Source of the DNA: Oscillospiraceae bacterium
GTDB taxonomy: Bacteria; Bacillota; Clostridia; Oscillospirales; UBA644
Assembly (NCBI GenBank): GCA_015067385.1
Contig: SVMP01000016.1
Location: 1 to 21,041 of the forward strand
DNA length: 21,041 nt
Direction of reading: 5' to 3'
Shown: positions 7,384 through 16,089 of the stretch, one piece after another
How positions within the stretch are numbered: the first letter of the stretch is position 1
How the letters are laid out: each line of letters starts with the position of its first letter
Program-made: the position numbers and the translations under genes
Notes under the pieces: generated by a model
What the model was told of the DNA's origin: nothing
Seen by the model: only the letters and a program-made list of their open reading frames with translations
Databases searched by the model: none

Positions 7384-8364
7384 ATGCAGAGGTTTATTTT
7401 TTCATCAATTACAACATTAGGTGCGATCGGCTTTGTACTGTTGGCTGTGTTTCTTCCTGCGCTGACTGTTCCTTGTGCCCTTATTTCAACAACCTTGTTT
7501 GCATTTGTTACCGCACTCTCTCACCCAAAGGTTACCCGTATAACTTCTCAGTCAATAATTGCTGTTTTTTACATTATTACACTGATCGTCACAAAAGATC
7601 CTATCCCCGGTTTGATGATTCTTTTGCTTTTTTACCCTGCAGGGTTGGCGGCAGGATACTGCTGTATGATGAAAAAACGGGTCAATTCGATCGGAGCTCA
7701 TGCGCTTTTATACGGTTCTGTCTTTTTCCTTTTGGTTTTTATTGTTTATGCGATTTTTTCAACATACCCCGATATTTCTTTTACGACCGCATCCGAGAAT
7801 ATAAAAAATATGTTCATTCCCGAAATAGAAAAAGCTATTTCTGCAATATTCGGCGGCGGTCAGGATACAGCAAGCGAATATGATTACATTTATTCTTATG
7901 AATACCTTGCTACTCTTGTTTATTCGTATATCCCGACAGTTGTGGGGCTTTGGCTTCTCGTTTCGTCATACATTGCTTCACGGGGTTTAAAACTGATCTA
8001 TAAATACTTTGATCAGGATGCTTCTTTTATGGGTGGCTTCAGTGATTTCAGAGTATCGAGAACGGGTGCGTACGTTTATTTCCTTGCAACGATCGTTTCG
8101 CTCTTTGCTATGGGGTCGGCTCTTTCTGTTACAGCGTTGAACTTTTCCGGAGTGATGTCTGTAGTTCTTTCTTTTGCAGGTATTTCGCTTATCAGTTTTC
8201 TTCTTGAGCTTAAGAATGTTTCCGATCCGATAAGATATATTATAATTGCCGTACTTTTGTTTGTTGGACTGATGCCCTTCGGTCTTTCATATCTGCTTTC
8301 TCTTGTCGGTCTGTTGGACTCATATCTTGACATAAGAGAAAGATTGAAAAATTCCGGCATATAG
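7384..8364 (+). CDS. yybS: DUF2232 (YybS-like) integral membrane protein
   Basis: A 326-residue, very hydrophobic protein with about eight predicted membrane helices and one polar loop around residues 130-175 (IKNMFIPEIEKAIS to SEYDYIYSYEY). The position directly before gdpP-rplI-dnaB matches yybS of Bacillus, and the hydrophobic pattern and length fit DUF2232. The function is unsettled; the family has been compared with the membrane S components of ECF transporters. I chose ATG 7384 because GGAGGT at 7371-7376 is 7 nt upstream. The GTG at 7375 overlaps that ribosome site and cannot be the start. The gene lies 21 nt after the DUF1846 gene and 175 nt before the gdpP start. Confidence 0.8.
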   Translation: MQRFIFSSITTLGAIGFVLLAVFLPALTVPCALISTTLFAFVTALSHPKVTRITSQSIIAVFYIITLIVTKDPIPGLMILLLFYPAGLAAGYCCMMKKRVNSIGAHALLYGSVFFLLVFIVYAIFSTYPDISFTTASENIKNMFIPEIEKAISAIFGGGQDTASEYDYIYSYEYLATLVYSYIPTVVGLWLLVSSYIASRGLKLIYKYFDQDASFMGGFSDFRVSRTGAYVYFLATIVSLFAMGSALSVTALNFSGVMSVVLSFAGISLISFLLELKNVSDPIRYIIIAVLLFVGLMPFGLSYLLSLVGLLDSYLDIRERLKNSGI

Positions 8365-8499
8365 GAACAGGAAACATCGTGAAAATATTTTTACGTTAAA
8401 TTTCTCTTTTCGGTTGCCTGAGAAGTTTTTGATTCGGTAAGATCTGACGGTTAATAACAGTCGTTAAGAACCTTCCGAATGAGTCCTTTATCAAAAAAG
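8365..8499 (+). other. DUF2232-gdpP spacer with hairpins and a weak promoter
   Basis: No gene is visible. CGTGAAA/TTTTACG (8378-8395) and TTCTC/GAGAA (about 8402-8425, followed by GTTTTTG) are small hairpins that could attenuate read-through. TTGATT (8429-8434), 17 nt, TAATAA (8452-8457) is a weak promoter candidate. ATTCGG near 8432 and CCGAAT near 8475 can pair around it, with a 3-bp AAG/CTT extension, so the leader may be structured. It may give gdpP-rplI-dnaB some independent transcription. Confidence 0.35.
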
Positions 8500-8539
8500 A
8501 AAGGAAGCTTTCGTGTATCGAAAGCCGCGGAGTATTTAT
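8481..8539 (+). repeat. gdpP leader stem-loop element (copy 2 of 2)
   Basis: Second copy of the element seen before comF: GAGT, then an A-rich run, then AAAGGAAGCTTTCG (8500-8513). GCTTTCG (8507-8513) pairs perfectly with CGAAAGC (8519-8525) around TGTAT. Exactly 14 nt separate the stem end from the ATG at 8540, as at comF. A second ribosome site (GGAG, 8529-8532) lies inside those 14 nt. Confidence 0.6.
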
Positions 8540-10513
8540 ATGAACGGAAAATATATTATTACCTCGTTGTCTTCGAGAATAAGTTATGTGATCCTCGCCG
8601 TTTTTTCTGTGTTGTTCCGTATTTATTATCCCGGAACGCTAAGCTATGTTCTGATACTTGTTTCCGTCCTTTACATTATAGGATTTGAAATATATGCTCA
8701 GCTTACACAGCGAAACGTGAAAAAAACATTGCGGAATACGATATCTGTAATGAATCTTAATACTGTTAAAAGACTTGGAAAGTTTCCTCTTGCGGTAGTT
8801 ATTTGTAATGATAAGGGAGACATTCTTTGGTACAGTGAAAAATTTGTTGATCTTGCGGGTGAGGAATACGTATCTACGCTGAACAACATCAAAACGCTCG
8901 ACAGATCACTTCCCGGTGCGGATCGCTCCGGTATTGTTCTCGGAGAAAAGACGCTTTCTGTTTTTGTTGATAAAGATGAAACAGAAGACAGAAAGATGAA
9001 CATTCTTTATTTCTTCGACAGAACAGACTATGCTGTTTTAAAACGTGAACAGCAGCTTTTAAAGCCTGTTGCAGCTTATCTTATGATAGATAACTATGAC
9101 GAACTCTTCCGTAATATAAGAGAAGGTGAAAGCTCCGTTGCCGTTGCAACGATCGATGATGCCGTTATGCAATGGGCGGCAAAAACGGACGGTATTATTA
9201 AGAAAACAGAAAAAAACAGATATTTCTTTATTTTTGAAAACCGATTCCTTCAGCAATTTTGTTCGGACCGTTTCGATATTCTCGATATCGTCCGCGATCT
9301 TCCGATAATCAGCTCCATTCCTCCGACACTTTCCATCGGTATTGGTATAGACAGAGGAACGCTTTCTGAAAGCGAAGATGCCGCACGTAAAGCGCTTGAT
9401 ATGGCGCTCAGCCGAGGCGGTGACCAGGCTGTTATTTCAAAGCCCAGCGGATTTGAGTTTTTCGGCGGTTATGCAAGAGTCAGCGATACAAGAACGAAGA
9501 TCCGTTCCCGTGTCCTTGCAGCTTCCTTTGCCGAAATTATAAAAGATGTCGATAAGGTTATCGTAATGGGACATAAGTATGCCGATATGGATAGCCTCGG
9601 TGCGTGTATCGGTGTTGCATGTATAGCAAACGCAAAGCATAAAGAAACGTATATCGTTCTTGATACAGATACAAATCTCGCAGAAACGCTTTATGACCGT
9701 ATTACAATGTCCGAACGTCATAAAAAGCTTTTTATTTCAAAAGAGCAGGCTATGATGACGGTTGACCTTAAAACGCTTCTTGTTGTTGTCGATACACACC
9801 GCGGAAATTATACGGAGATGCCCGAACTTCTTAAATATGCGGGTAAGATCGCTGTAATAGATCACCACAGAAAAGCGGCAGACTTCATTCAGGATACTTC
9901 GTTCTTTTTCCATGAACCGTACGCCTCTTCAACCTGTGAAATGGTAACCGAGATCATGGAATACCTCGGAGACGTTAATCCTTCCCCCATCGAAGCGGAA
10001 GCACTTCTTGCGGGAATATATCTTGATACCAAGAATTTTGCCGTCAGAACAGGTACTTGTACTTTTGAAGCGGCTGCATTTCTTAAAACGATGGATGCAA
10101 ATACCATCAATGTTAAACTTATGTTTCAGACCGATATGGAAACATACCGAGACAGAGCAGAGATCGTTAAAAATACTCAAATATACAGATCTATTTTTGC
10201 AATATCCGTTTTCGACTCTCCGTCTAACGGAAATATAAAGATCGCAACATCGCAGGCAGCCGATGAAATGCTTAATATTGAAGGTGTTCAGGCGGCATTT
10301 ACGATCTTTGAAACAAAAGATTTCTCAAATATTTCTTCCCGTTCGTTCGGTAATATAAATGTTCAGTTGATCATGGAAAAACTCGGTGGCGGCGGTCATC
10401 AGAGCATGGCAGGAACACAAATCAAGGAAGTAAGCGCAAAAGAAGCCTATATCAAGCTTACAAATGCGATAGATGCTTATCTTGAAGAACAGGGCAGAAT
10501 AGATATAAAATAA
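8540..10513 (+). CDS. gdpP: c-di-AMP phosphodiesterase GdpP (YybT family, DHH/DHHA1)
   Basis: A 657-residue membrane enzyme that hydrolyses the second messenger c-di-AMP to pApA. Two N-terminal membrane helices (about 8-50) are followed by a PAS-like domain (about 75-170) and a degenerate GGDEF domain (about 170-305). The GGDEF domain reads SRGGDQA near its end rather than an active signature. The catalytic DHH domain has GHKYADMDSLG (H345, D349, D351), VVDTHR (D418) and IDHH (D441-H443). DHHA1 has GGGGHQSMAG (H620). All metal-binding motifs look intact. I chose ATG 8540 (GGAG 7 nt upstream, preceded by the stem-loop). A GTG at 8513 with AAGGA upstream is the alternative and would add 9 residues. 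It lies 28 nt before rplI, the usual Firmicutes order. Confidence 0.96.
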   Translation: MNGKYIITSLSSRISYVILAVFSVLFRIYYPGTLSYVLILVSVLYIIGFEIYAQLTQRNVKKTLRNTISVMNLNTVKRLGKFPLAVVICNDKGDILWYSEKFVDLAGEEYVSTLNNIKTLDRSLPGADRSGIVLGEKTLSVFVDKDETEDRKMNILYFFDRTDYAVLKREQQLLKPVAAYLMIDNYDELFRNIREGESSVAVATIDDAVMQWAAKTDGIIKKTEKNRYFFIFENRFLQQFCSDRFDILDIVRDLPIISSIPPTLSIGIGIDRGTLSESEDAARKALDMALSRGGDQAVISKPSGFEFFGGYARVSDTRTKIRSRVLAASFAEIIKDVDKVIVMGHKYADMDSLGACIGVACIANAKHKETYIVLDTDTNLAETLYDRITMSERHKKLFISKEQAMMTVDLKTLLVVVDTHRGNYTEMPELLKYAGKIAVIDHHRKAADFIQDTSFFFHEPYASSTCEMVTEIMEYLGDVNPSPIEAEALLAGIYLDTKNFAVRTGTCTFEAAAFLKTMDANTINVKLMFQTDMETYRDRAEIVKNTQIYRSIFAISVFDSPSNGNIKIATSQAADEMLNIEGVQAAFTIFETKDFSNISSRSFGNINVQLIMEKLGGGGHQSMAGTQIKEVSAKEAYIKLTNAIDAYLEEQGRIDIK

Positions 10514-10541
10514 ATAAAAGTTCCCAAGGAGGACTACTAAT

Positions 10542-10985
10542 ATGGAAGTAATTTTACTTGAAGATGTAAAATCTCTCGGCAAAAAAAATCAGGTCGTTAA
10601 GGTAAACGACGGTTATGCTCGTAATTTCCTTTTCCCGAAAAAACTTGCTGTTGAAGCTACCGCAGTTAATAAAAACTCTGTGGAAATTCATAATAAGGCT
10701 GAAGAAGCAAAAAGAAAAGCAGAAAAAGCAAAAGCATTGGAAGATAAAAAAGCTCTTGAAGACAGATCCCTCACTATCAAAGCAAAGGGCAGTCAGTCAA
10801 AACTTTTCGGCGCTATAACTTCCAAAGAGATCGCTGAGGCTCTTGAAAAAGAAAGCGGACTTTCCATTGACAAAAAGAAGATCAGCGTAGCTAATATTAA
10901 AACATACGGCGCTTACACCGCTGAAGTTAAACTTTATCCCGAAATTGCAGCGAAAGTGACCGTTAACATCGTTCCGGAAGAATAA
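10542..10985 (+). CDS. rplI: Large ribosomal subunit protein bL9
   Basis: A 147-residue ribosomal protein L9. It begins with the diagnostic N-terminal domain MEVILLEDVKSLGKKNQVV and the glycine-bearing NDGYARNFLFPKKLA (about 24-38). A long, highly charged connecting helix follows (about 40-75, many Ala, Glu and Lys). The C-terminal domain (about 80-147) contains GSQSKLFGAIT and the KKISVANIKTYGAY segment. It binds 23S rRNA near the L1 stalk of the 50S subunit. AAGGAGG sits at an ideal distance from the ATG. The stop codon is separated from the dnaB start by a single base, so translation is very likely coupled. Confidence 0.98.
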   Translation: MEVILLEDVKSLGKKNQVVKVNDGYARNFLFPKKLAVEATAVNKNSVEIHNKAEEAKRKAEKAKALEDKKALEDRSLTIKAKGSQSKLFGAITSKEIAEALEKESGLSIDKKKISVANIKTYGAYTAEVKLYPEIAAKVTVNIVPEE

Positions 10986-10986
10986 A

Positions 10987-12348
10987 ATGGAATTTAACGA
11001 AAACGAACGTAAGCAGCCTTACAGTATTGAGGCTGAACAGGCTGTCCTCGGCGCAATACTTCTCGATCCCGAAAAAATATCTGTGGCTGCAGAAAGTTTA
11101 AAGCCGGACAGCTTCTATTTCCAAAAGCACAGCGAAATATTCGAAACGATGACTGAGATGTTTAACATGACAGTCCCCATCGAAGGTATTTTGCTTTTGG
11201 AAAAACTAAGAGAAAAAGGTTATTTTGAAGACGATACGGATAAACAGTATCTTCTGTCTCTCGCCGAATCGTCCTCAATGATAAACGATATTAATTACTA
11301 TATCAACATAGTTGCAGACAAAGCATCCCTGCGCAGAATAATCGGTGTCTGCAATGATGTAAGTACGCTTTGTTACAGCGGTGAAGAGGTTCCGAAGGTT
11401 CTCGATATTGCCGAAAGAAGTTTTTACGATATTACGAACGGCAGACAGAATACAAATCTTTATAAACTCGAATCGGTTGTAAAAAGTGAGCTTGAACGTT
11501 GGTCCGAACAACGCGGCGATACATCGGGTAAATACGATGCGATAAAACTTGAAATATCTGCTGTCGATAATTTTATCGGCGGTTTTAACAACAGTGACCT
11601 TGTTATTCTCGCCGGCCGTCCCGGTATGGGTAAAACATCTTTTGCGCTGAATGTTGCGTATAATATCGCCAATTCGTCAAACTATAATCCCAAGAAATCT
11701 GTGGTCTTCTTTTCTTTGGAAATGTCAAAGGAACAGCTTGCCCACCGTGTAATTTCGATGGAACGCCGCATGGATAACTATGCTTTGCGTACAGGTGCAT
11801 TAACAGACGAACAGTGGTCGGATCTTTTCAAATTCTGGCACGATGATCTTCAGAATGTTCAAATGTATTTTGACGATACCCCGATGATCACCGTTATTGA
11901 AATGAAAGCAAAGCTTCGTCGTGTTCCGAATCTCGGCTTGATAGTTATTGACTATCTTCAGCTTATGAATTCATCGAAGCATATCGAAAGCCGTGTTCTT
12001 GAAATTTCGGAAATAACACGTTCTCTTAAGATACTTGCAAAAGAATTCAATGTTCCCGTAATTTTGCTTTCACAGCTTTCACGTAGTATTGAACAGCGAA
12101 CCGATGGCAGCAAAACGCCCCGACTTTCCGACTTGCGTGACTCGGGTTCTATTGAGCAGGATGCCGACATGGTTATATTTCTCAGCCGTCCCGCTTATTA
12201 CGATAAGGAGTCAGAACAGCAGAATATCTGTGAGGTCATAATTGAAAAAAACCGTCACGGACAGACCGGTAAAGTTCAGATCTATTGGGACGGCGCACAC
12301 ACATCGTTCCATTCAATTTCAACCAATGAATCAAATGCGCAATATTGA
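10987..12348 (+). CDS. dnaB: Replicative DNA helicase DnaB (DnaC in Bacillus)
   Basis: A 453-residue hexameric replicative helicase. The N-terminal domain (about 8-110) opens with PYSIEAEQAVLGAILLDP, which is typical. The RecA-like motor has Walker A GRPGMGKT (210-217, K216) and Walker B LIVIDYLQLM (D322). The arginine-finger region SDLRDSGSIEQDAD and the ending KNRHGQTGKVQIYWDG are also present. No intein interrupts it. The ATG at 10987 lies one base after the rplI stop and has only a weak GGAAG site inside rplI, so it probably relies on coupling. Its 3' end overlaps the start of tilS, placing replication and tRNA modification genes in one transcript. Confidence 0.97.
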   Translation: MEFNENERKQPYSIEAEQAVLGAILLDPEKISVAAESLKPDSFYFQKHSEIFETMTEMFNMTVPIEGILLLEKLREKGYFEDDTDKQYLLSLAESSSMINDINYYINIVADKASLRRIIGVCNDVSTLCYSGEEVPKVLDIAERSFYDITNGRQNTNLYKLESVVKSELERWSEQRGDTSGKYDAIKLEISAVDNFIGGFNNSDLVILAGRPGMGKTSFALNVAYNIANSSNYNPKKSVVFFSLEMSKEQLAHRVISMERRMDNYALRTGALTDEQWSDLFKFWHDDLQNVQMYFDDTPMITVIEMKAKLRRVPNLGLIVIDYLQLMNSSKHIESRVLEISEITRSLKILAKEFNVPVILLSQLSRSIEQRTDGSKTPRLSDLRDSGSIEQDADMVIFLSRPAYYDKESEQQNICEVIIEKNRHGQTGKVQIYWDGAHTSFHSISTNESNAQY

Positions 12349-13675
12349 TAAACTTATTTATGCAAATATAGAAAAAAACTCGCTTCTTCCCTCTGACTGT
12401 TCCGGGGTAGTCCTTGCTGTTTCCGGTGGTTCGGACTCAATGACTCTTCTTGATTTTTTTATCAGAGCAGAGCTTCCCGTTCCTTTTTGCGTTGCTCATA
12501 TCAATCATGGGCTTAGGGTAGAATCTGACGAAGAAGAACGTTTTTTAATCGATTACTGTAATGCAAATGGAGTTGTCATAGACGTTTTCCATGCAGATAT
12601 TCCCGGAACAAAGCCGAACGGCGTTTCTGTTGAAGAGTATGCAAGATCCGTAAGATATGACTTTTTTGATAAAATACGTAAAAAATACGTTTTTTCTCAT
12701 ATCGCAACGGCGCATAATAAGAATGATGCGACAGAATCGTTTTTTATGAACCTCGTTCGCGGCTCGGGAATACACGGTGCCGCAGGCCTTCCTGTATCAA
12801 GGCAAGATAATGTTATTCGTCCGCTTTTGCTTTGCGAAAAAAAAGAAATACTTTTAAATTGCGAAGAGAACGGTATTCCGTTTGTTACGGATCAGACAAA
12901 TTTCGAAAACATCTGCACCAGGAATATCATGCGAAACGAGATACTGCCCAAACTTCGTGAGATAAATCCGAGGCTTGACGATGCGGTGTTCAGATTGTCC
13001 GACCTTGCAAATGATGATGAAAAATATTTCGTCAAAAAGGTCGAAGAAGCTCTTTTTTCGTTCGGTAAAAATCGGCAGAAAAACGAACTACCTCTTAACT
13101 TTTTGAAGAGTAACGAAAAAGCAGTCGTTTCAAGGCTTTTAAGACGTGTTTTTTCTGAACTTCCTGGTGCTTCGGGCTTGACATTCGCTCAAACAAATGA
13201 TATAATTCATCTGGTAAATACAGGAAAAACATCTGACCGTACATTGCTTTCAAACGGCTATTATGCGGTTTTGGGTTATGAGATGCTCCGTTTTGTTAAA
13301 TCGGGGGATTTTTCTCGGATCGAAGAACCTCTTGCTATCGTGGAGGGAGAAAACATTTGCGGTAAGTTTTCTGTTACCCTAAAAAGAACGGTTGCCGAAA
13401 AGAGTAATGTGACATCCTGCTTCTGTGCGGATCTTCCTCTTTTTGTCCGTTCAAGGAAAGCTTCCGATAAGATCCGTCTTTTTAACAGACCTGAAAAATC
13501 CGTGCGTGAACTGTTTATCGATCATAAGATACCGTCTGAGAAAAGAGGCGATATGCTTCTCGTTTCGGATATCAACGATGTTCCCGTTTGGCTGCGGAAT
13601 TTCGGGGCAAGCGGTGATTTTATCCCTGTTTTAGGCGAACCTGCATGGCAGATAAGCATACATGAAATAACATAA
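12335..13675 (+). CDS. tilS: tRNA(Ile)-lysidine synthase
   Basis: A 446-residue TilS, the ATP-dependent ligase that attaches lysine to C34 of the tRNA-Ile CAU anticodon. The N-terminal PP-loop ATPase has VLAVSGGSDSM (SGGSDS at 30-35), followed by HINHGLR, RYDFFDKI and the family-typical TAHNKNDATESFFMNLVRGSG region. The linker and the C-terminal TilS domain (about 355-440, RSRKASDKIRLF and IPSEKRGDMLLV) are complete, and the length is normal. Two in-frame ATGs, 12326 and 12335, lie inside the 3' end of dnaB with no clear ribosome site. I prefer 12335 but cannot exclude 12326. The 14- to 23-nt overlap suggests translational coupling. hpt and ftsH follow, the widely conserved tilS-hpt-ftsH order. 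Confidence 0.94.
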   Translation: MRNIDKLIYANIEKNSLLPSDCSGVVLAVSGGSDSMTLLDFFIRAELPVPFCVAHINHGLRVESDEEERFLIDYCNANGVVIDVFHADIPGTKPNGVSVEEYARSVRYDFFDKIRKKYVFSHIATAHNKNDATESFFMNLVRGSGIHGAAGLPVSRQDNVIRPLLLCEKKEILLNCEENGIPFVTDQTNFENICTRNIMRNEILPKLREINPRLDDAVFRLSDLANDDEKYFVKKVEEALFSFGKNRQKNELPLNFLKSNEKAVVSRLLRRVFSELPGASGLTFAQTNDIIHLVNTGKTSDRTLLSNGYYAVLGYEMLRFVKSGDFSRIEEPLAIVEGENICGKFSVTLKRTVAEKSNVTSCFCADLPLFVRSRKASDKIRLFNRPEKSVRELFIDHKIPSEKRGDMLLVSDINDVPVWLRNFGASGDFIPVLGEPAWQISIHEIT

Positions 13676-13694
13676 ATCCGATCGGAGACTAAAT

Positions 13695-14225
13695 ATGGAT
13701 ATGAACAACATAAAAGTTTTTCTTTCCGAAGAAGAAATAAAAAATAAAGTCGCTCAACTCGGTAAACAAATATCCGATGATTATCGCGGCGAAGATAAAA
13801 ATCTTATTCTTATAGCTATACTTAAAGGTTCAGTTGTATTTCTCAGTGACCTTATGCGTAATATAGATATTGACCTTTCAATCGATTTTATGGTCGTTTC
13901 GAGTTACGGTTCGGGTACGGAATCTTCCGGAAACATCAAGATAGTTAAAGATCTCGATATAAATATCCAGAACTATGACCTTCTTATTGTTGAAGATATT
14001 CTTGACAGCGGACGTACTCTTTCCAAACTTATCGATATTCTTAAAATGCGTAATCCCAAATCGCTTAAAGTATGTACTCTTCTTGATAAACCCGACCGCC
14101 GTGTTTCGCATGTTGATCTTGACTATTGCGGTTTCGTTATTCCGGATGAGTTTATTGTCGGTTACGGTCTTGATTTCGGCGAAAAATACAGAAATCTTCC
14201 GTATATCGGTATTGTAGAGCCGTAA
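13695..14225 (+). CDS. hpt: Hypoxanthine phosphoribosyltransferase
   Basis: A 176-residue purine-salvage enzyme converting hypoxanthine (usually also guanine) and PRPP to IMP or GMP. The PRPP loop VEDILDSGRTL (V99, E100, D101, then D104, S105, G106, R107, T108) and the upstream ILKGSVVFLSDL and DFMVVSSYGS segments are typical, as is the C-terminal DLDYCGFVIPDEFIVGYGLD. The length equals the usual 175-185 residues. CGGAGA precedes ATG 13695, and ATG 13701 is a possible alternative. The gene lies 19 nt after tilS and 33 nt before ftsH. In Bacillus, HprT is known to bind FtsH and be controlled by (p)ppGpp, so the adjacency fits a known partnership. Confidence 0.96.
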   Translation: MDMNNIKVFLSEEEIKNKVAQLGKQISDDYRGEDKNLILIAILKGSVVFLSDLMRNIDIDLSIDFMVVSSYGSGTESSGNIKIVKDLDINIQNYDLLIVEDILDSGRTLSKLIDILKMRNPKSLKVCTLLDKPDRRVSHVDLDYCGFVIPDEFIVGYGLDFGEKYRNLPYIGIVEP

Positions 14226-14258
14226 AAAACCTTTTTATATAGTAGGAGTGATAACAGT

Positions 14259-16085
14259 TTGAAAAATTTCAAAAGTCTCGGCTTTTATGCCGCTCTTATC
14301 CTGGTTTTACTTCTCATCGTTACACTGCTGTTCAGCGGTACCGGCGAGAAAAGGATAAAATATTCTCAGGTCCTTGATCATTTTGAAAACAAGGAAGTTT
14401 ATTATTTCGAAATTAACGATAATATCCTTGATGTTCAGCTTCTTTCGGGTGAAAAGTATTCGTTTACCCTGTACGATCCGTACCTCTTCCTTTCGGATGT
14501 TTCCGATGATCTTGATGAGGCTAAGGAAAACGGAACGCTTGCCGGTTATGACCTTACTCCGCCCGAACCGACACCTTTCTGGCTTTCTTTCCTGCCTTAC
14601 CTTCTTTTCGGCGTAGTTATTCTTCTTTTCTGGTTCTTTATGATGAATCAGATGAACGGCGGCGGAAAAGCAATGTCGTTCGGCAAAGCTCGTCTTAAAA
14701 CAAACGACAATCAGAAGAAGAAAGTTACCTTCAACGATGTCGCAGGTGCCGATGAAGAAAAAGAAGAACTTACCGAAGTTGTGGAATTCCTTAAAAATCC
14801 TAAAAAATATACAGATATGGGTGCTCATATCCCCAGAGGTATTCTCCTTGTCGGCCCTCCGGGTACAGGTAAAACATACCTTGCAAAAGCCGCATCCGGT
14901 GAAGCGGGCGTTCCGTTCTTCTCCATTTCGGGTTCTGACTTTGTAGAACTTTATGTCGGTGTCGGTGCATCCCGTGTACGTGATACATTCGAGCAGGCAA
15001 AGAAAAATGCACCTTGTATCGTATTTATCGACGAGATCGATGCTGTAGGTCGTCAAAGAGGCGCAGGCCTCGGCGGCGGACATGACGAGCGTGAACAGAC
15101 TCTTAACCAGCTCCTTGTTGAAATGGACGGTTTTGAGGAAAATGAAGGCGTTATCGTTATGGCTGCAACAAACCGCCCTGATATCCTTGATAATGCTCTT
15201 CTTCGTCCCGGTCGATTTGACAGACAGATCGTTATCAATTTGCCCGATGTTAAAGCACGTGAAGCAGTTCTTAAGATCCATGCTAAAAATAAACCTATCG
15301 GCGAAGATGTTGACCTTGCTGTTATTGCAAAAACAACTGCAGGCTTCTCACCCGCAGATCTTCAGAATATTCTTAATGAAGGCGCTCTTCTTGCCGCAAG
15401 AAGAAAACGTGATAAGATCCTGATGGTTGACATCGAAGACGCTATTCTTAAGGTCGTCGTCGGTGTTGAAAAGAAATCGAGAATCGTTACCGAAAAGGAA
15501 AAACGTCTCACCTCTTATCATGAAGGCGGTCATGCCATCATCAATAAGGTTCTTGTCTCTCAAGGCCCCGTTCATCAGATCTCCATTATCCCCAGAGGTA
15601 TGGCAGGCGGCTTTACGCTCTCTTTGCCTCAGGAAGATAAAAACTATATGTCCAAAAACGAGATGTTTGAGGAGATCGTTTCTCTTCTCGGCGGTCGTGT
15701 TGCAGAAGCTCTTTGCCTTGATGATATCTCCACAGGCGCTTCCAACGATATTCAACGTGCAACCGCTATCGCAAAGAAAATGGTTACCAAATACGGTATG
15801 TCCGATCGTCTCGGTCCTATTGATTTCGGCGGTCATGATGAGGTGTTCCTCGGCAGAGACTTTACCTCTCAACGCAGCTATTCAGAAGAAACCGCAGCGG
15901 AAATCGACAGAGAAGTTAAGTCTATTGTTGACAAAGCGTATGAGAACGCAAAACAGATCCTTGAAGATAACAGAAATTATCTTGAGCAGGTTGCTTCTAT
16001 CCTTATGGAAAAAGAAAAAATGACTGCCGAAGAATTCTACGGAATATTCGGTGAGCCTGCCGCTGTTGTTCCCGAAAACGCATAA
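14259..16085 (+). CDS. ftsH: ATP-dependent zinc metalloprotease FtsH
   Basis: A 608-residue membrane-anchored AAA protease that degrades misfolded and regulatory membrane and cytosolic proteins. The first membrane helix is at about 7-26. A short extracytoplasmic domain (about 27-107) with LDVQLLSGEKYSF and a second helix (about 108-128) follow. The AAA module has Walker A GPPGTGKT (199-206), Walker B CIVFIDEIDAVG and the SRH region TNRPDILDNALLRPGRFDR. The protease has HEGGH (421-425) and the third zinc ligand region LCLDDISTGASNDI. All catalytic motifs are intact. The start is a TTG at 14259 with AGGAG (14244-14248) 10 nt upstream; no closer ATG exists. It is the last gene of the long rightward cluster, ending in a strong terminator. 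Confidence 0.97.
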   Translation: MKNFKSLGFYAALILVLLLIVTLLFSGTGEKRIKYSQVLDHFENKEVYYFEINDNILDVQLLSGEKYSFTLYDPYLFLSDVSDDLDEAKENGTLAGYDLTPPEPTPFWLSFLPYLLFGVVILLFWFFMMNQMNGGGKAMSFGKARLKTNDNQKKKVTFNDVAGADEEKEELTEVVEFLKNPKKYTDMGAHIPRGILLVGPPGTGKTYLAKAASGEAGVPFFSISGSDFVELYVGVGASRVRDTFEQAKKNAPCIVFIDEIDAVGRQRGAGLGGGHDEREQTLNQLLVEMDGFEENEGVIVMAATNRPDILDNALLRPGRFDRQIVINLPDVKAREAVLKIHAKNKPIGEDVDLAVIAKTTAGFSPADLQNILNEGALLAARRKRDKILMVDIEDAILKVVVGVEKKSRIVTEKEKRLTSYHEGGHAIINKVLVSQGPVHQISIIPRGMAGGFTLSLPQEDKNYMSKNEMFEEIVSLLGGRVAEALCLDDISTGASNDIQRATAIAKKMVTKYGMSDRLGPIDFGGHDEVFLGRDFTSQRSYSEETAAEIDREVKSIVDKAYENAKQILEDNRNYLEQVASILMEKEKMTAEEFYGIFGEPAAVVPENA

Positions 16086-16089
16086 TATT

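Noticed and set aside
12242..12334. Longer N-terminus for tilS starting inside dnaB
   Set aside because: It would overlap dnaB by over 100 nt with no ribosome site, and the extra residues are an out-of-frame reading of conserved dnaB codons.
14307..15281. 324-codon open frame on the minus strand opposite ftsH
   Set aside because: It lies entirely antisense to the fully conserved FtsH, has no ribosome site and a composition rich in Cys, Phe and Ile typical of a shadow frame.
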